Source of the DNA: Deltaproteobacteria bacterium
Lineage (GTDB): Bacteria > UBA10199 > SPLOWO2-01-44-7
Reading direction: 5' to 3'
Assembly: GCA_016213065.1 (NCBI GenBank)
Contig: JACRBV010000055.1
Span: 1-36,080, forward strand
DNA: 36,080 bases
A program made the translations under genes and the position numbers. Shown piece after piece: positions 7,831-15,232 of the stretch (position 1 is its first letter; each line of letters begins with the position of its first letter). The notes under the pieces are model-generated. The model was given only the letters and a program-made list of their open reading frames with translations. It searched no databases and had not been told where the DNA came from.

Positions 7831-8820
7831 ATGATCGCTGTATTTTTATTGGATTTTGGGGGGCCTGAGACGTTGGCGGATGTTCGGCCTTTTCTGAAAA
7901 ATCTTTTTTCTGATAAATCTATTTTCCCGATTCCGGGCGGAAAAATTGGTCAGAAAATTTTTTCCACACTTGTTTCCCGATTGCGCTCCAAACGCCTGAC
8001 GGAACAATATCGAAAAATTGGCGGAGGGTCTCCGCTTCCGAAACAATCGCGTGCCCTTGCCGCCAGTCTGGAAGAGGGTTTTCAAAAAGCCAATCTGGAT
8101 ATCCGTGTTTTTGTTGGAATGCGCTACACAAATCCCGACATTGAAGAAATGCTCCGCCAAATTTATTTTTTGAAACCGGAAGGGATGGTCGTCATTCCAA
8201 TGTTCCCTCAATATTCCACCGCCACAACCCTTTCTGTTTTTGAAGCTTTTGACCGAGCTTATGAAAAATTAAAATGCGCCATCCCCTTCCAAAAAATTGA
8301 TTCATGGCACGATCAACCCGACTTCATCGCAGGTTGGTGTTACAGCATCAAAAAGGGACTCGACGCCTTTGATCCTTCGATCCGCTCTCAAGTCGCCATT
8401 CTTTTTACAGCACACGGACTGCCGGTTTCTTTCGTCACCGAACGAAAGGACCCCTATCCGGAACAAATAAAAGAATGCGCCAAAAAAATTATGACGTATC
8501 TTGGAGGAGAAAATCCCGCCTATCTTTCGTATCAAAGTAAAGTGGGACCTGTTGAATGGTTAAAACCCGCAACGATCGATTTTGTAAAAGAGCTGGCCTC
8601 CAGAAGTGTTCGACACTTACTTATCGTGCCCATCAGTTTTTTGACGGATCATTTCGAAACGCTCTATGAAATAAACCATCTCATTATTCCGGAAGCGTTG
8701 AAGGCGGGCATGAAACAGGTGGTTCTCTGTGAAGCCCTCTGTCATGGGCCTTACCTGCGCAAAACGTTGGAGGAGTTGGTTTTAAAACGGTGGAATCACT
8801 TCGGGCATTTGCTCGGCTAA
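7831..8820 (+). CDS. hemH: Ferrochelatase
   Basis: Inserts Fe(II) into protoporphyrin IX, the last step of classical heme synthesis. 329 residues. Family signs are LLDFGGPETLADVRPFL at the N-terminus, GGGSPL near 66, FTAHGLPVSFV near 190 with the metal-binding His, YLSYQSKVGPVEWLKP near 231 and PISFLTDHFETLYEI near 265 with the second conserved His and Glu. It follows hemE, separated by the S23 element. Together they indicate a protoporphyrin-dependent heme route, with the genes for the intervening oxidations not in view. The 3' end overlaps the convergent 760-residue gene by 39 bases. A 16-base stretch at 8604-8619 resembles the REP core but encodes normal family sequence. Confidence 0.95.
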   Translation: MIAVFLLDFGGPETLADVRPFLKNLFSDKSIFPIPGGKIGQKIFSTLVSRLRSKRLTEQYRKIGGGSPLPKQSRALAASLEEGFQKANLDIRVFVGMRYTNPDIEEMLRQIYFLKPEGMVVIPMFPQYSTATTLSVFEAFDRAYEKLKCAIPFQKIDSWHDQPDFIAGWCYSIKKGLDAFDPSIRSQVAILFTAHGLPVSFVTERKDPYPEQIKECAKKIMTYLGGENPAYLSYQSKVGPVEWLKPATIDFVKELASRSVRHLLIVPISFLTDHFETLYEINHLIIPEALKAGMKQVVLCEALCHGPYLRKTLEELVLKRWNHFGHLLG

Positions 8821-11064
8821 AAATTTCCAACGTTCGCTATCAAAATCGGCGGCACGCATCACTTTTGCCAATTCATCCAGAGACAAACTATCTCTCAAAC
8901 CTTCCATGGCATCCGGCGTTTCCAAGCAATGTCTAATAAAAATTTCTGGTATTTCCGCTTCCTCCAAAGCATCTTTCAAATAGAAACGCCAAATTTCCAT
9001 CGCCGCTTTTTCATTTAGACGAACCGTTTCTCTGGAGGCCCCCACCACAACGCCTATTGCTTTCAAAATTTTTCGACCCCGATACCTCAAAAGAAAAGCC
9101 TCTTTTTGTTCCTGACTGACCGACGGATTTCTTAAAAACAGATAGATAGAATGTCCCACAGCCAATGTAAGTTGTTCTTCCTGTTCAGGATCTAAAACGT
9201 TTTGCAAACCCGCTCTTTCCCAAACTGGTGTCATTCCGCTATCAGCTTCTTTTGCAGTTGGATTATAAGGGAGCAAATGGCGCCTTTTTAATTCCGCTTT
9301 CGCGGCCCTTTGGGGGTCTAGATAGGAAGCATGTCGAACGCCAATTATTCTGGCAGTTACGTGTGCTTTCAAAAGAGTATTATTCTGCTTGAGAAATTTT
9401 CTTTCAAAAAAGAAATAAAAATACTTTCTGATAAATAAAAATAAATTGTTGCGCTGAGGGTTCCATTTGGTTTTTTTGAGAAACAAGGGAAGAGCCGCCC
9501 GCATTAAAAAACGTGTTTCCTCGTAATCAAGTTCAATACCCCTTCGGTGCCAAAGTTGGATAACCTTCCCTGTCATTCCCCGAATCAGACCATCCAACAT
9601 ATCCACGAGCATTTCCGCCGGCGTGTCTGGAGGCAATCCACCTGCCTCCATGATTTCAAAATCGTTTTCTCCCATCTCCAAAACTTGCAATCCCAATTCT
9701 TCAATGAACCAAAATCTTTTTTCTTTATCCGTGGGAGAAATGAAAGTGAGTTCCCTTTCAAAATCGGTCATCTCTAAAGGCCTCAATCCCAAAAATCCGT
9801 CGCTGCGAACAGTCAAGGAACCGCTTTTGACCAAAGGAATTTCCCGCAGACGTTTACTTACAGAATTTTTCCCGTCTCCCTCCACCCGCGTAATTTCATA
9901 TCGTTCCTTTCCCCATTGTCTAATTCGAACAAGACCGTAGTGACGTTCTTTGTTCGCTCCTCCAGCAACAAAGGGAACAACATTGTTTAAAATATCACCA
10001 CTGCTCGGCATATATTGAAGATCAATCTCTTTTGGTCTTTTGCCGCCATTCCTTTTGGCGACCGCATCAAACCAGTCATCAATATCCGCAAGACGGAGTT
10101 CATCCAGATCGCCCAGTCGCAAACTTTTTAAACCCAAAAATCCGTCATTACGAATAAACAAGGCGCCGCTTTTTGCCGCTTCGGAATCGCGCAATGCCTG
10201 AACGGCTTTTTGTCCTCCATGACCAGCGGCTGTGAATACTTCGTATTTTCCTTCAGCCGTTCGTCGTAAATGTAGACGCGCATAATGACGATCTTTATTA
10301 TCTTCGCTGAGCAGAATGGGCTGGAAAGAATAAAAAACTCCTCCTTGAATTAAAAATTGAACGCAAATAGTTTCAGGCACACCCAAAACATCAAACCATT
10401 CTTTGATCTGAGCAGTCGTAATATTTTTGAAGTCATTAAACGTTTTGGGTTTCCAATATTCCCCCAAAACCCACCCACCCAAATGATAACGCAGAAAATG
10501 GCGGTCAACGATTTTGGAAAGAGTTTTTATAAGAGCAAGACGATCATTCCCACGTTCTGGAAATTTTCCATCTTTTATATACTGCTTGAAAAGGGCGCCA
10601 CTTGTGGGAACAGATGCCATTTCTCCATGCATATCTTCTAAAAATTTTCGAATAGTTTGCCAAACAATCCTTTCTCCATCCACTAAATTTCTGGGAGCGG
10701 CGGGAAAAACAGTTTGTGTTGCCCGCGCCAGCAAAGCGGCGGTTGGAGGAGTGCGACTAAATCGCGTTGCAGTGGGAGAAGCGGAACTCCCAGAACGTCT
10801 TATAATTTCTGCGTAAAGCGCTCGATGATTTTGGATCATCTCCATCATGCGTGTGCGCAATTGGTCGGTGGGAAGAGTTCCATGTTGATAGGCATCGGTA
10901 GCGGCCTTCCATTGTTCCAACAATGGAACCGCACCATCAGACACCACAATTCCCGAATCTCCCGCCGCTGGGACAAACTCCGCCAAAGCATTTGCCACCA
11001 TTTCTATTTGCATCGCAAGTGGCATGGTTTCAAAGCCGACAATTTGTACACTTGGTAACGCCAT
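8782..11064 (-). CDS. Orphan 760-residue protein: two tandem ~105-residue repeats and a sigma-70-like C-terminal half
   Basis: I place the start at ATG 11064, preceded by AGGTGGAG at six bases. A GTG four codons upstream (11076) is the alternative. In numbering from the GTG, residues ~218-325 and ~326-440 are tandem repeats: each has an IKEWFD/IDDWFD opening, a KDRHYARL/KERHYGLV strand and a closing SGALFIRNDGFLGL/SGSLTVRSDGFLGL. Residues ~515-570 (RAALPLF, KWNPQRNNLFLFIRKYF) recall sigma region 2 with its DPxRG...F..Y pattern. Residues ~655-697 recall sigma region 4: QKEAFLLRY, then a helix-turn-helix ending in GASRETVRLNEKAAMEIWRF. No catalytic motif or signal peptide is visible. It has its own sigma-28-type promoter. 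A regulatory, DNA- or RNA-polymerase-contacting role is inference. Confidence 0.78.
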   Translation of the reverse strand: MALPSVQIVGFETMPLAMQIEMVANALAEFVPAAGDSGIVVSDGAVPLLEQWKAATDAYQHGTLPTDQLRTRMMEMIQNHRALYAEIIRRSGSSASPTATRFSRTPPTAALLARATQTVFPAAPRNLVDGERIVWQTIRKFLEDMHGEMASVPTSGALFKQYIKDGKFPERGNDRLALIKTLSKIVDRHFLRYHLGGWVLGEYWKPKTFNDFKNITTAQIKEWFDVLGVPETICVQFLIQGGVFYSFQPILLSEDNKDRHYARLHLRRTAEGKYEVFTAAGHGGQKAVQALRDSEAAKSGALFIRNDGFLGLKSLRLGDLDELRLADIDDWFDAVAKRNGGKRPKEIDLQYMPSSGDILNNVVPFVAGGANKERHYGLVRIRQWGKERYEITRVEGDGKNSVSKRLREIPLVKSGSLTVRSDGFLGLRPLEMTDFERELTFISPTDKEKRFWFIEELGLQVLEMGENDFEIMEAGGLPPDTPAEMLVDMLDGLIRGMTGKVIQLWHRRGIELDYEETRFLMRAALPLFLKKTKWNPQRNNLFLFIRKYFYFFFERKFLKQNNTLLKAHVTARIIGVRHASYLDPQRAAKAELKRRHLLPYNPTAKEADSGMTPVWERAGLQNVLDPEQEEQLTLAVGHSIYLFLRNPSVSQEQKEAFLLRYRGRKILKAIGVVVGASRETVRLNEKAAMEIWRFYLKDALEEAEIPEIFIRHCLETPDAMEGLRDSLSLDELAKVMRAADFDSERWKFLAEQMPEVIPPF

Positions 11065-11081
11065 TTGGTTCTCCACCTATC

Positions 11082-11107
11082 TATCGGCAAATCCCAAAAA
11101 AAGTTGC
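11082..11107 (-). promoter_or_regulatory. Sigma-28-type promoter, site B
   Basis: Minus strand: GCAACTTT, 11 bases, GCCGATA. Full match to the window consensus, including seven consecutive T. The predicted start near 11074 leaves a leader of only ~10 nt that keeps GGAG but cuts the 5' half of the AGGTGGAG ribosome-binding site. The real start may therefore be a few bases closer to the -10, or translation may be almost leaderless. Confidence 0.78.
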
Positions 11108-11170
11108 TCCAAAAATCATTCCTTTAAATTTAATCCTTTTCAACAACGCATATCATTATATAGAAGCTCC

Positions 11171-12331
11171 ATGAACTACCAACTCACGAATGAGCAGGAC
11201 CTGCTTCGTAAAACTATTCGCGAATTTGCCGAAAGAGAAATCAAACCGAAAATCTTTGAACTCGATCAAAAAGAGGAATTTTCCTACGACATCACAAAAA
11301 AAATGGGGGAGTTGGGACTTTTTGGAATGACCTGCGATCCGAAATACGCGGGACAAGGTCTTGACTATCTCTCCTATATTATCGCGGTTGAAGAATTGGC
11401 GAGGGTTGATGCTTCACAAGCCGCCACCATCGCCGCGCATAATGGGTTGGGAGTGAACCCCATTTATAATTTTGGCTCGGAGTCGCAAAAACAAAAATAT
11501 CTTCCCGATCTTTGCAGTGGCAAAAAACTCTGGTCTTTTGGACTGACCGAACCCGATGCCGGAAGCGATGCGGGTAATTCCAAAACAAACGCGGAATTAA
11601 AAAACGGTCAATGGATTATCAACGGCTCCAAAATTTTTATCACGAATGGTGCCACGCGCATCACCGGCGGATGCACGGTGCAGGCAATCACCGGAAAAAC
11701 GAATGACGGTCATAAAGAAATTTCCTGCATCTTGGTGGAACAAAATACACCCGGATTTATCGCAAAAGAAATGCATCATAAAATGGTTTGGCGGGCTTCC
11801 AACACGGCGGAACTTTATTTCGATAATGTCAAAGTGCCGGAGGAAAACTTACTGGGGCGGCGGGGTGATGGATTCAAACAGATGCTGGCGACGCTCGATT
11901 TAGGCCGGCTGGGCATTGCCGCCATGGGGTTGGGTGGCGCGCAAGGGGCTTTTGAAGCGGCGCTAAAATATGCCAAAGAAAGAAAAACATTTGGAAAACC
12001 AATCTCCTCTTTTCAGACCAATGCTTTTAAGTTGGCCGATTGTGCCACCGAAATTGAAGCCGCACGCGCACTCCTCTACAAAGCTTGCTGGATGAAAGAT
12101 TCCGGAAAAGAATTCAAAACAATTTCCGCTCAGGCAAAACTTTATTGTTCCGAAGTCATGTATCGCGTAGTCAATCACGCGGTTCAACTTCACGGCGGCT
12201 ACGGTCTCATGGAAGAATATCCAGTCGCCCGATTCTATCGCGATCAAAAACTTTTGGAAATTGGTGAAGGAACCAGCGAAGTACAGCGAATTGTTATTTC
12301 ACGTGCCTTGGGGTGTTATCAGGATCTCTAA
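11171..12331 (+). CDS. Acyl-CoA dehydrogenase (short-chain / butyryl-CoA type)
   Basis: FAD-dependent alpha,beta-oxidation of an acyl-CoA thioester, normally passing electrons to electron-transfer flavoprotein. 386 residues, normal for the family. Visible are the N-terminal helical domain (LTNEQDLLRKTIREFAEREI), the central motif LTEPDAGSDAGNSKT near 130, ITNG near 160 and the C-terminal domain with RKTFGKPISSFQ and GGYGLMEEYPVARFYRD. The catalytic Glu is expected at ~366 in IGEGTSEVQR, the position used by short- and medium-chain enzymes. I start at ATG 11171 because family homology begins there, although the frame is open upstream. The ribosome-binding site is weak. Exact chain length preference cannot be read from sequence. 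The 3' end overlaps the convergent gene by 33 bases. Confidence 0.94.
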   Translation: MNYQLTNEQDLLRKTIREFAEREIKPKIFELDQKEEFSYDITKKMGELGLFGMTCDPKYAGQGLDYLSYIIAVEELARVDASQAATIAAHNGLGVNPIYNFGSESQKQKYLPDLCSGKKLWSFGLTEPDAGSDAGNSKTNAELKNGQWIINGSKIFITNGATRITGGCTVQAITGKTNDGHKEISCILVEQNTPGFIAKEMHHKMVWRASNTAELYFDNVKVPEENLLGRRGDGFKQMLATLDLGRLGIAAMGLGGAQGAFEAALKYAKERKTFGKPISSFQTNAFKLADCATEIEAARALLYKACWMKDSGKEFKTISAQAKLYCSEVMYRVVNHAVQLHGGYGLMEEYPVARFYRDQKLLEIGEGTSEVQRIVISRALGCYQDL

Positions 12332-12721
12332 CCCATCGTCACTTTTCGGTTTCAATTCGAAATTCAGTTTTCCTTCGGTCTGTGTCTGCAAAACTTGCAA
12401 AAGCAAATCATTCTCCCCAAAATAACGTCCGTGATATTCGACAAAACCACGCTCTGCGCGAACCATGACAAACTGTTCCACCCTTTTACTTTTCTTTAAC
12501 GCATTCAATGCACTCTGAAAAAGATTGTGCTGGGTGATATTTTTGAAAACAACAGTCAGAGGTTGAGTGGGCAGTGCGGGAAGATTGAGAGAAGGAGTCT
12601 GTGCGAAAGCGGGACTACAGACCATGGACCATGGACCATAGACTAAAAACAAAAAAAATAAAACTCGCGCCAAGTTTTTGGTCCATAGTCCATAGTCCAT
12701 GGTCCATGGTCCCTTTTTCAT
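12299..12721 (-). CDS. Small secreted protein whose signal peptide is built from heptamer repeats
   Basis: 140 residues. It starts with ATG overlapping the gpsA stop (ATGA). Residues 1-40 form a plausible Sec signal: a basic start, the hydrophobic core VLFFLFLVY and a cleavage site after AFA. The residues around the core, GPWTMDYGLWT and YGPWSMVCS, are translations of the CCATGGT/CCATAGT heptamers at 12680-12713 and 12621-12644. The mature part (QTPSLNLP onward, ~100 residues) is a compact alpha/beta sequence ending in LEILITPQG. It has a TVVFKNIT strand and VRAERGFVEYHGRY, reminiscent of small periplasmic ligand or assembly domains, but no family is recognised. It is coupled to gpsA, with no obvious functional link. 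Confidence 0.72.
   Translation of the reverse strand: MKKGPWTMDYGLWTKNLARVLFFLFLVYGPWSMVCSPAFAQTPSLNLPALPTQPLTVVFKNITQHNLFQSALNALKKSKRVEQFVMVRAERGFVEYHGRYFGENDLLLQVLQTQTEGKLNFELKPKSDDGLEILITPQGT
12621..12644 (-). repeat. Heptamer repeat, copy 1 (inside coding sequence)
   Basis: Tandem units of GACCATG / GACCATA, three copies. Inverted relative to 12680-12713, with which it could form a long hairpin across the hydrophobic core of the signal peptide. Confidence 0.8.
12680..12713 (+). repeat. Heptamer repeat, copy 2 (inside coding sequence)
   Basis: Four to five tandem units of TCCATAG / TCCATGG with an exact seven-base period. It encodes the start of the 140-residue secreted protein and lies a few bases from the end of gpsA. 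Further copies are at 21180-21212 and 23065-23096. Confidence 0.85.
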
Positions 12722-13731
12722 TTCAACAACCCTCCAAGTTCTTCATATAAGTCGATCGCTAACAGATCTTTGACGGCCTGTGAAGGCAATTTTCCCTCGT
12801 AAAGAATGCGGTAAATTTCAACACACACGGGATTGTTGATTTTATATTTTTGAATCAGATCGTAAACCACTTTGCTTGTCTTCACTCCTTCCGCAACATT
12901 TTTCATCTTTTTCATAATGTCCGGCAATTTTTCGCCGCAACCCAGCTTCAATCCCAGCGAACGATTGCGCGAAAGTTCTCCGGTACAAGTCAAAATCAAA
13001 TCCCCCATCCCGCTTAAACCCGCGAATGTCAGCGGATTGGCGCCCATCGCCTTTCCCAACTTTGTTATTTCATACAACCCCCGTGTAATCAGCGCCGCGC
13101 GTGTGTTGTAGCCGAGTCCCATCCCCTCGCAAATGCCACTCGCAATCGCGAGCACATTTTTTACCGCTCCTCCTACTTCCACACCAATCACGTCATGATT
13201 TAAATAAGTTAAAAACCATTCGCGTCGAAAAAGTTTTTGAATTTTTTTCATTACCTTTTGATCTTTGCCCGCAATCACCACGGTTGTGGGTTGATGGAGC
13301 AAAACTTCTTTGGCAAAACTGGGGCCGGATAACGCAACAAATAATCCTTCGGGCCGATCGGGGAAAAGTTCCCGAAAAACCTCCGAAAGTCTTTTGTCGG
13401 TATCAAACTCAAAACCCTTCGAGGCATTGACAATAATCGCCCCTTTTTTTACAAAAGGAGCCACTTTTCCCCAAACAGGACGGGTAAGGTGGGAGGGAAT
13501 TGCGTTGACAAGAATGTCCGATGTCTCAACGAGGGATTGCAAATCGGAGGAGGCTTTCAGGACCTCGGGCAAAGGGACTTCCGGAAAATAGAGGGCATTC
13601 CGGTGCTTTTGGTTAATACTTTCAACCACCTCCGGTTCAAACGCCCACAGGACCGCCTCCCCCTCCCCTTCGGATAACAAGGAGGCAAGAGCCGTCCCCC
13701 AACTGCCAGCACCCATCACGCCTATTTTCAT
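12718..13731 (-). CDS. gpsA: Glycerol-3-phosphate dehydrogenase [NAD(P)+]
   Basis: Reduces dihydroxyacetone phosphate to sn-glycerol 3-phosphate for phospholipid synthesis in the cytoplasm. 337 residues. The Rossmann motif GAGSWG sits at residues 7-12. NASKGFE, ALSGPSFAKEV, EVGGAVKNVLAIASGI (with the catalytic Lys), LSGMGDLILTCT and SRNRSLG follow in the normal order, and AEGVKT is present near the C-terminus. The start is supported by AAGGGGA six bases upstream. The stop overlaps the start of the small secreted protein by four bases. The gene is divergent from the PilZ gene, with a 157-base spacer containing an inverted repeat and a sigma-28-type promoter facing the other way. Confidence 0.96.
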   Translation of the reverse strand: MKIGVMGAGSWGTALASLLSEGEGEAVLWAFEPEVVESINQKHRNALYFPEVPLPEVLKASSDLQSLVETSDILVNAIPSHLTRPVWGKVAPFVKKGAIIVNASKGFEFDTDKRLSEVFRELFPDRPEGLFVALSGPSFAKEVLLHQPTTVVIAGKDQKVMKKIQKLFRREWFLTYLNHDVIGVEVGGAVKNVLAIASGICEGMGLGYNTRAALITRGLYEITKLGKAMGANPLTFAGLSGMGDLILTCTGELSRNRSLGLKLGCGEKLPDIMKKMKNVAEGVKTSKVVYDLIQKYKINNPVCVEIYRILYEGKLPSQAVKDLLAIDLYEELGGLLK

Positions 13732-13774
13732 AAAGTTCCCCTTTGGAGATCCTTCACCCCTTCGGGGTTCAGGA

Positions 13775-13811
13775 TTGCGTGTAGCTTAAAAAAAATTTGT
13801 GCTACACGCAA
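13775..13811. repeat. Inverted repeat overlapping the -35 of site C
   Basis: TTGCGTGTAGC (13775-13785) and GCTACACGCAA (13801-13811) are an exact 11-base inverted pair with a 15-base A/T-rich loop. The right arm covers the GCAA of the sigma-28-type -35 element. It could be a regulator binding site for the PilZ promoter or the terminal hairpin of a transcript reading in from upstream. Confidence 0.65.
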
Positions 13812-13833
13812 CTTTTTTTGCTGGCCGCCGATA
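13808..13833 (+). promoter_or_regulatory. Sigma-28-type promoter, site C
   Basis: GCAACTTT, 11 bases, GCCGATA on the plus strand. The predicted start is near 13841, giving a leader of ~48 nt to the PilZ start. A small hairpin (13834-13850, CCCTAT/ATAGGG) straddles that start. In E. coli the PilZ gene ycgR also belongs to the FliA regulon, which supports the assignment. Confidence 0.8.
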
Positions 13834-13888
13834 CCCTATTTGAGATAGGGATTTATCAACGGTTTGCAATGAACACAGGAGTTCAGGA

Positions 13889-14203
13889 ATGACACAAGAA
13901 AAACGCAAACATCGCCGATTTGAAATGGAACTTCCTGTTACACTCCGCACACACGGAAAACTTATTCCCGCCGCAACTCTCGATATCAGTCTCGGTGGCA
14001 TTTGTCTTCTCACCGATCTGCAACACGAAATAAAAAATGGCCCCGTTGAAGTGGTTGTCGATTTGAATTCCGACCTGCGTGATATTTCTTTAAAAGGAAA
14101 AGTCTTGCGTTCTCAAAACAGTATTGAAAAAAAAGTGGCCATTGAATTCAATTCTCCCTCTTCAGGTCTGAAAAGTTTGAAAACATTTCTCTCGCAAAAA
14201 TAA
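13889..14203 (+). CDS. PilZ domain protein (c-di-GMP receptor)
   Basis: 104 residues, a single PilZ domain. Both halves of the c-di-GMP binding signature are intact: RKHRR at 6-10 (RxxxR) and DISLGG at 32-37 (DxSxxG). Binding of the dinucleotide is therefore likely. Single-domain PilZ proteins relay c-di-GMP levels to motility, adhesion or polysaccharide machinery by protein contact. The start has CAGGAG upstream. The gene stands alone with its own sigma-28-type promoter and converges on the ferredoxin-NADP reductase gene nine bases away. No partner is encoded next to it. The shared promoter class suggests that its partners include products of the other four promoters. Confidence 0.92.
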   Translation: MTQEKRKHRRFEMELPVTLRTHGKLIPAATLDISLGGICLLTDLQHEIKNGPVEVVVDLNSDLRDISLKGKVLRSQNSIEKKVAIEFNSPSSGLKSLKTFLSQK

Positions 14204-14212
14204 ATAGTGTTT

Positions 14213-15142
14213 TTACCAATACGCTTCAAAATGAATGTTACCGCTTTGGGTGGGCGTGTGAATGGTGAAACCACGGGATTCCAGAATTTCGATAATGCCT
14301 TTGGGTGTAGGATTTACTTTCTTGCCATCGACCACTTCCGGCCTGCCAATCATTGACGGATTGCCGCACAAATAGACATGAGTGTTGGAGGAATTAAAAC
14401 CATAACCGGTTTTCTTTTCAAACAGTCCCTGTTCAATTAAATCCTGACAATAAAGTTTGGGTTCGTCTTTTTCCCGCGTGGCCAGATAAATTACTTTGTA
14501 GTTGGGATGCTCCTTGGCCAATTTTTCGTGGATGATGCGATACGCTTGATCAATGCGATAGCGGGTACAAACACAATTCACGATCGGCCCCTGAAACCCA
14601 CCGGACAACAATTGCCAAACCATGGCATTATGCGGCGCCTCACCGGTACCCGTGGAGAAAAAGAAATATTGGTTGCCCGCATACGGTTTTTTCAAATGGT
14701 AATGTCCCGTCACCTTGGGTCCAAGGGACAGGCGATCCCCCTTCTTCAGGGAAAAAAGTCGCGGGGTAAGACGCGGCGGTGTTGGTGTTTCGCCACCGAC
14801 CAACACAAGCGCCACATAAAATTCAAAGAAATCGCATTCCCCCTCTTTATATAATTTGCCATCGGGTTTTACCACGGCGTGCGATATGGAATAGGCGCGG
14901 CGGAGCAGTTTTTTTTCTTCGCCGGGTTTTAATATTTCCGGCGCATTTCCTTCAATGCACTTTTCCCAGAACCCCAACCCGATGGTGGTGTATTGCCCCG
15001 GCATATAAGGAGGTCTTTCCACATCCGGTTTGATCCGAAAAATCCATAACGCCGGCTGAACCGCAATAACATCGGTCACCGTTGCGTCATAAAATTTCTC
15101 GCGCAACTTCAATATCTCATTTTGGGGTAAATTAACTGTCAC
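14213..15142 (-). CDS. Ferredoxin/flavodoxin-NADP(+) reductase, FPR family
   Basis: FAD enzyme moving electrons between NADPH and ferredoxin or flavodoxin. 309 residues. The FAD-binding motif is RRAYSISH near residues 81-88, preceded by PGQYTTIGL. The NADP-binding region includes FSTGTGEAPHNAM near 165 and HVYLCGNPSMIG near 255. The C-terminus ends in EAYW, with the terminal aromatic residue that stacks on FAD in this family. It is longer than E. coli Fpr (248), with the extra length in a loop near 60-75 and in the C-terminal third. It is convergent with the PilZ gene and is followed upstream by the divergent transhydrogenase operon, which also manages NADPH. Confidence 0.9.
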   Translation of the reverse strand: MTVNLPQNEILKLREKFYDATVTDVIAVQPALWIFRIKPDVERPPYMPGQYTTIGLGFWEKCIEGNAPEILKPGEEKKLLRRAYSISHAVVKPDGKLYKEGECDFFEFYVALVLVGGETPTPPRLTPRLFSLKKGDRLSLGPKVTGHYHLKKPYAGNQYFFFSTGTGEAPHNAMVWQLLSGGFQGPIVNCVCTRYRIDQAYRIIHEKLAKEHPNYKVIYLATREKDEPKLYCQDLIEQGLFEKKTGYGFNSSNTHVYLCGNPSMIGRPEVVDGKKVNPTPKGIIEILESRGFTIHTPTQSGNIHFEAYW

Positions 15143-15232
15143 TGTTCGGCTACCCTAACACATGGCGAAATAAATTCACAAGTGTAATTTTATTTCTTAT
15201 TTTTTTACTGGATTCCTTTTCACTAAAACTAT

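Noticed and set aside
8604-8619. REP-core-like palindrome inside hemH
   Set aside because: Only one half-element, and it encodes RSVRHLL in a position where ferrochelatases have a similar sequence; probably chance.
12621-12713. CRISPR-like array from the CCATGGT units
   Set aside because: Units are seven bases in direct contact with no spacers, and no cas gene is present.
13751-13770. Hairpin ACCCCTTCGGGGT as a rho-independent terminator
   Set aside because: It lies upstream of gpsA's start rather than after a gene end and is not followed by a T-run on either strand.
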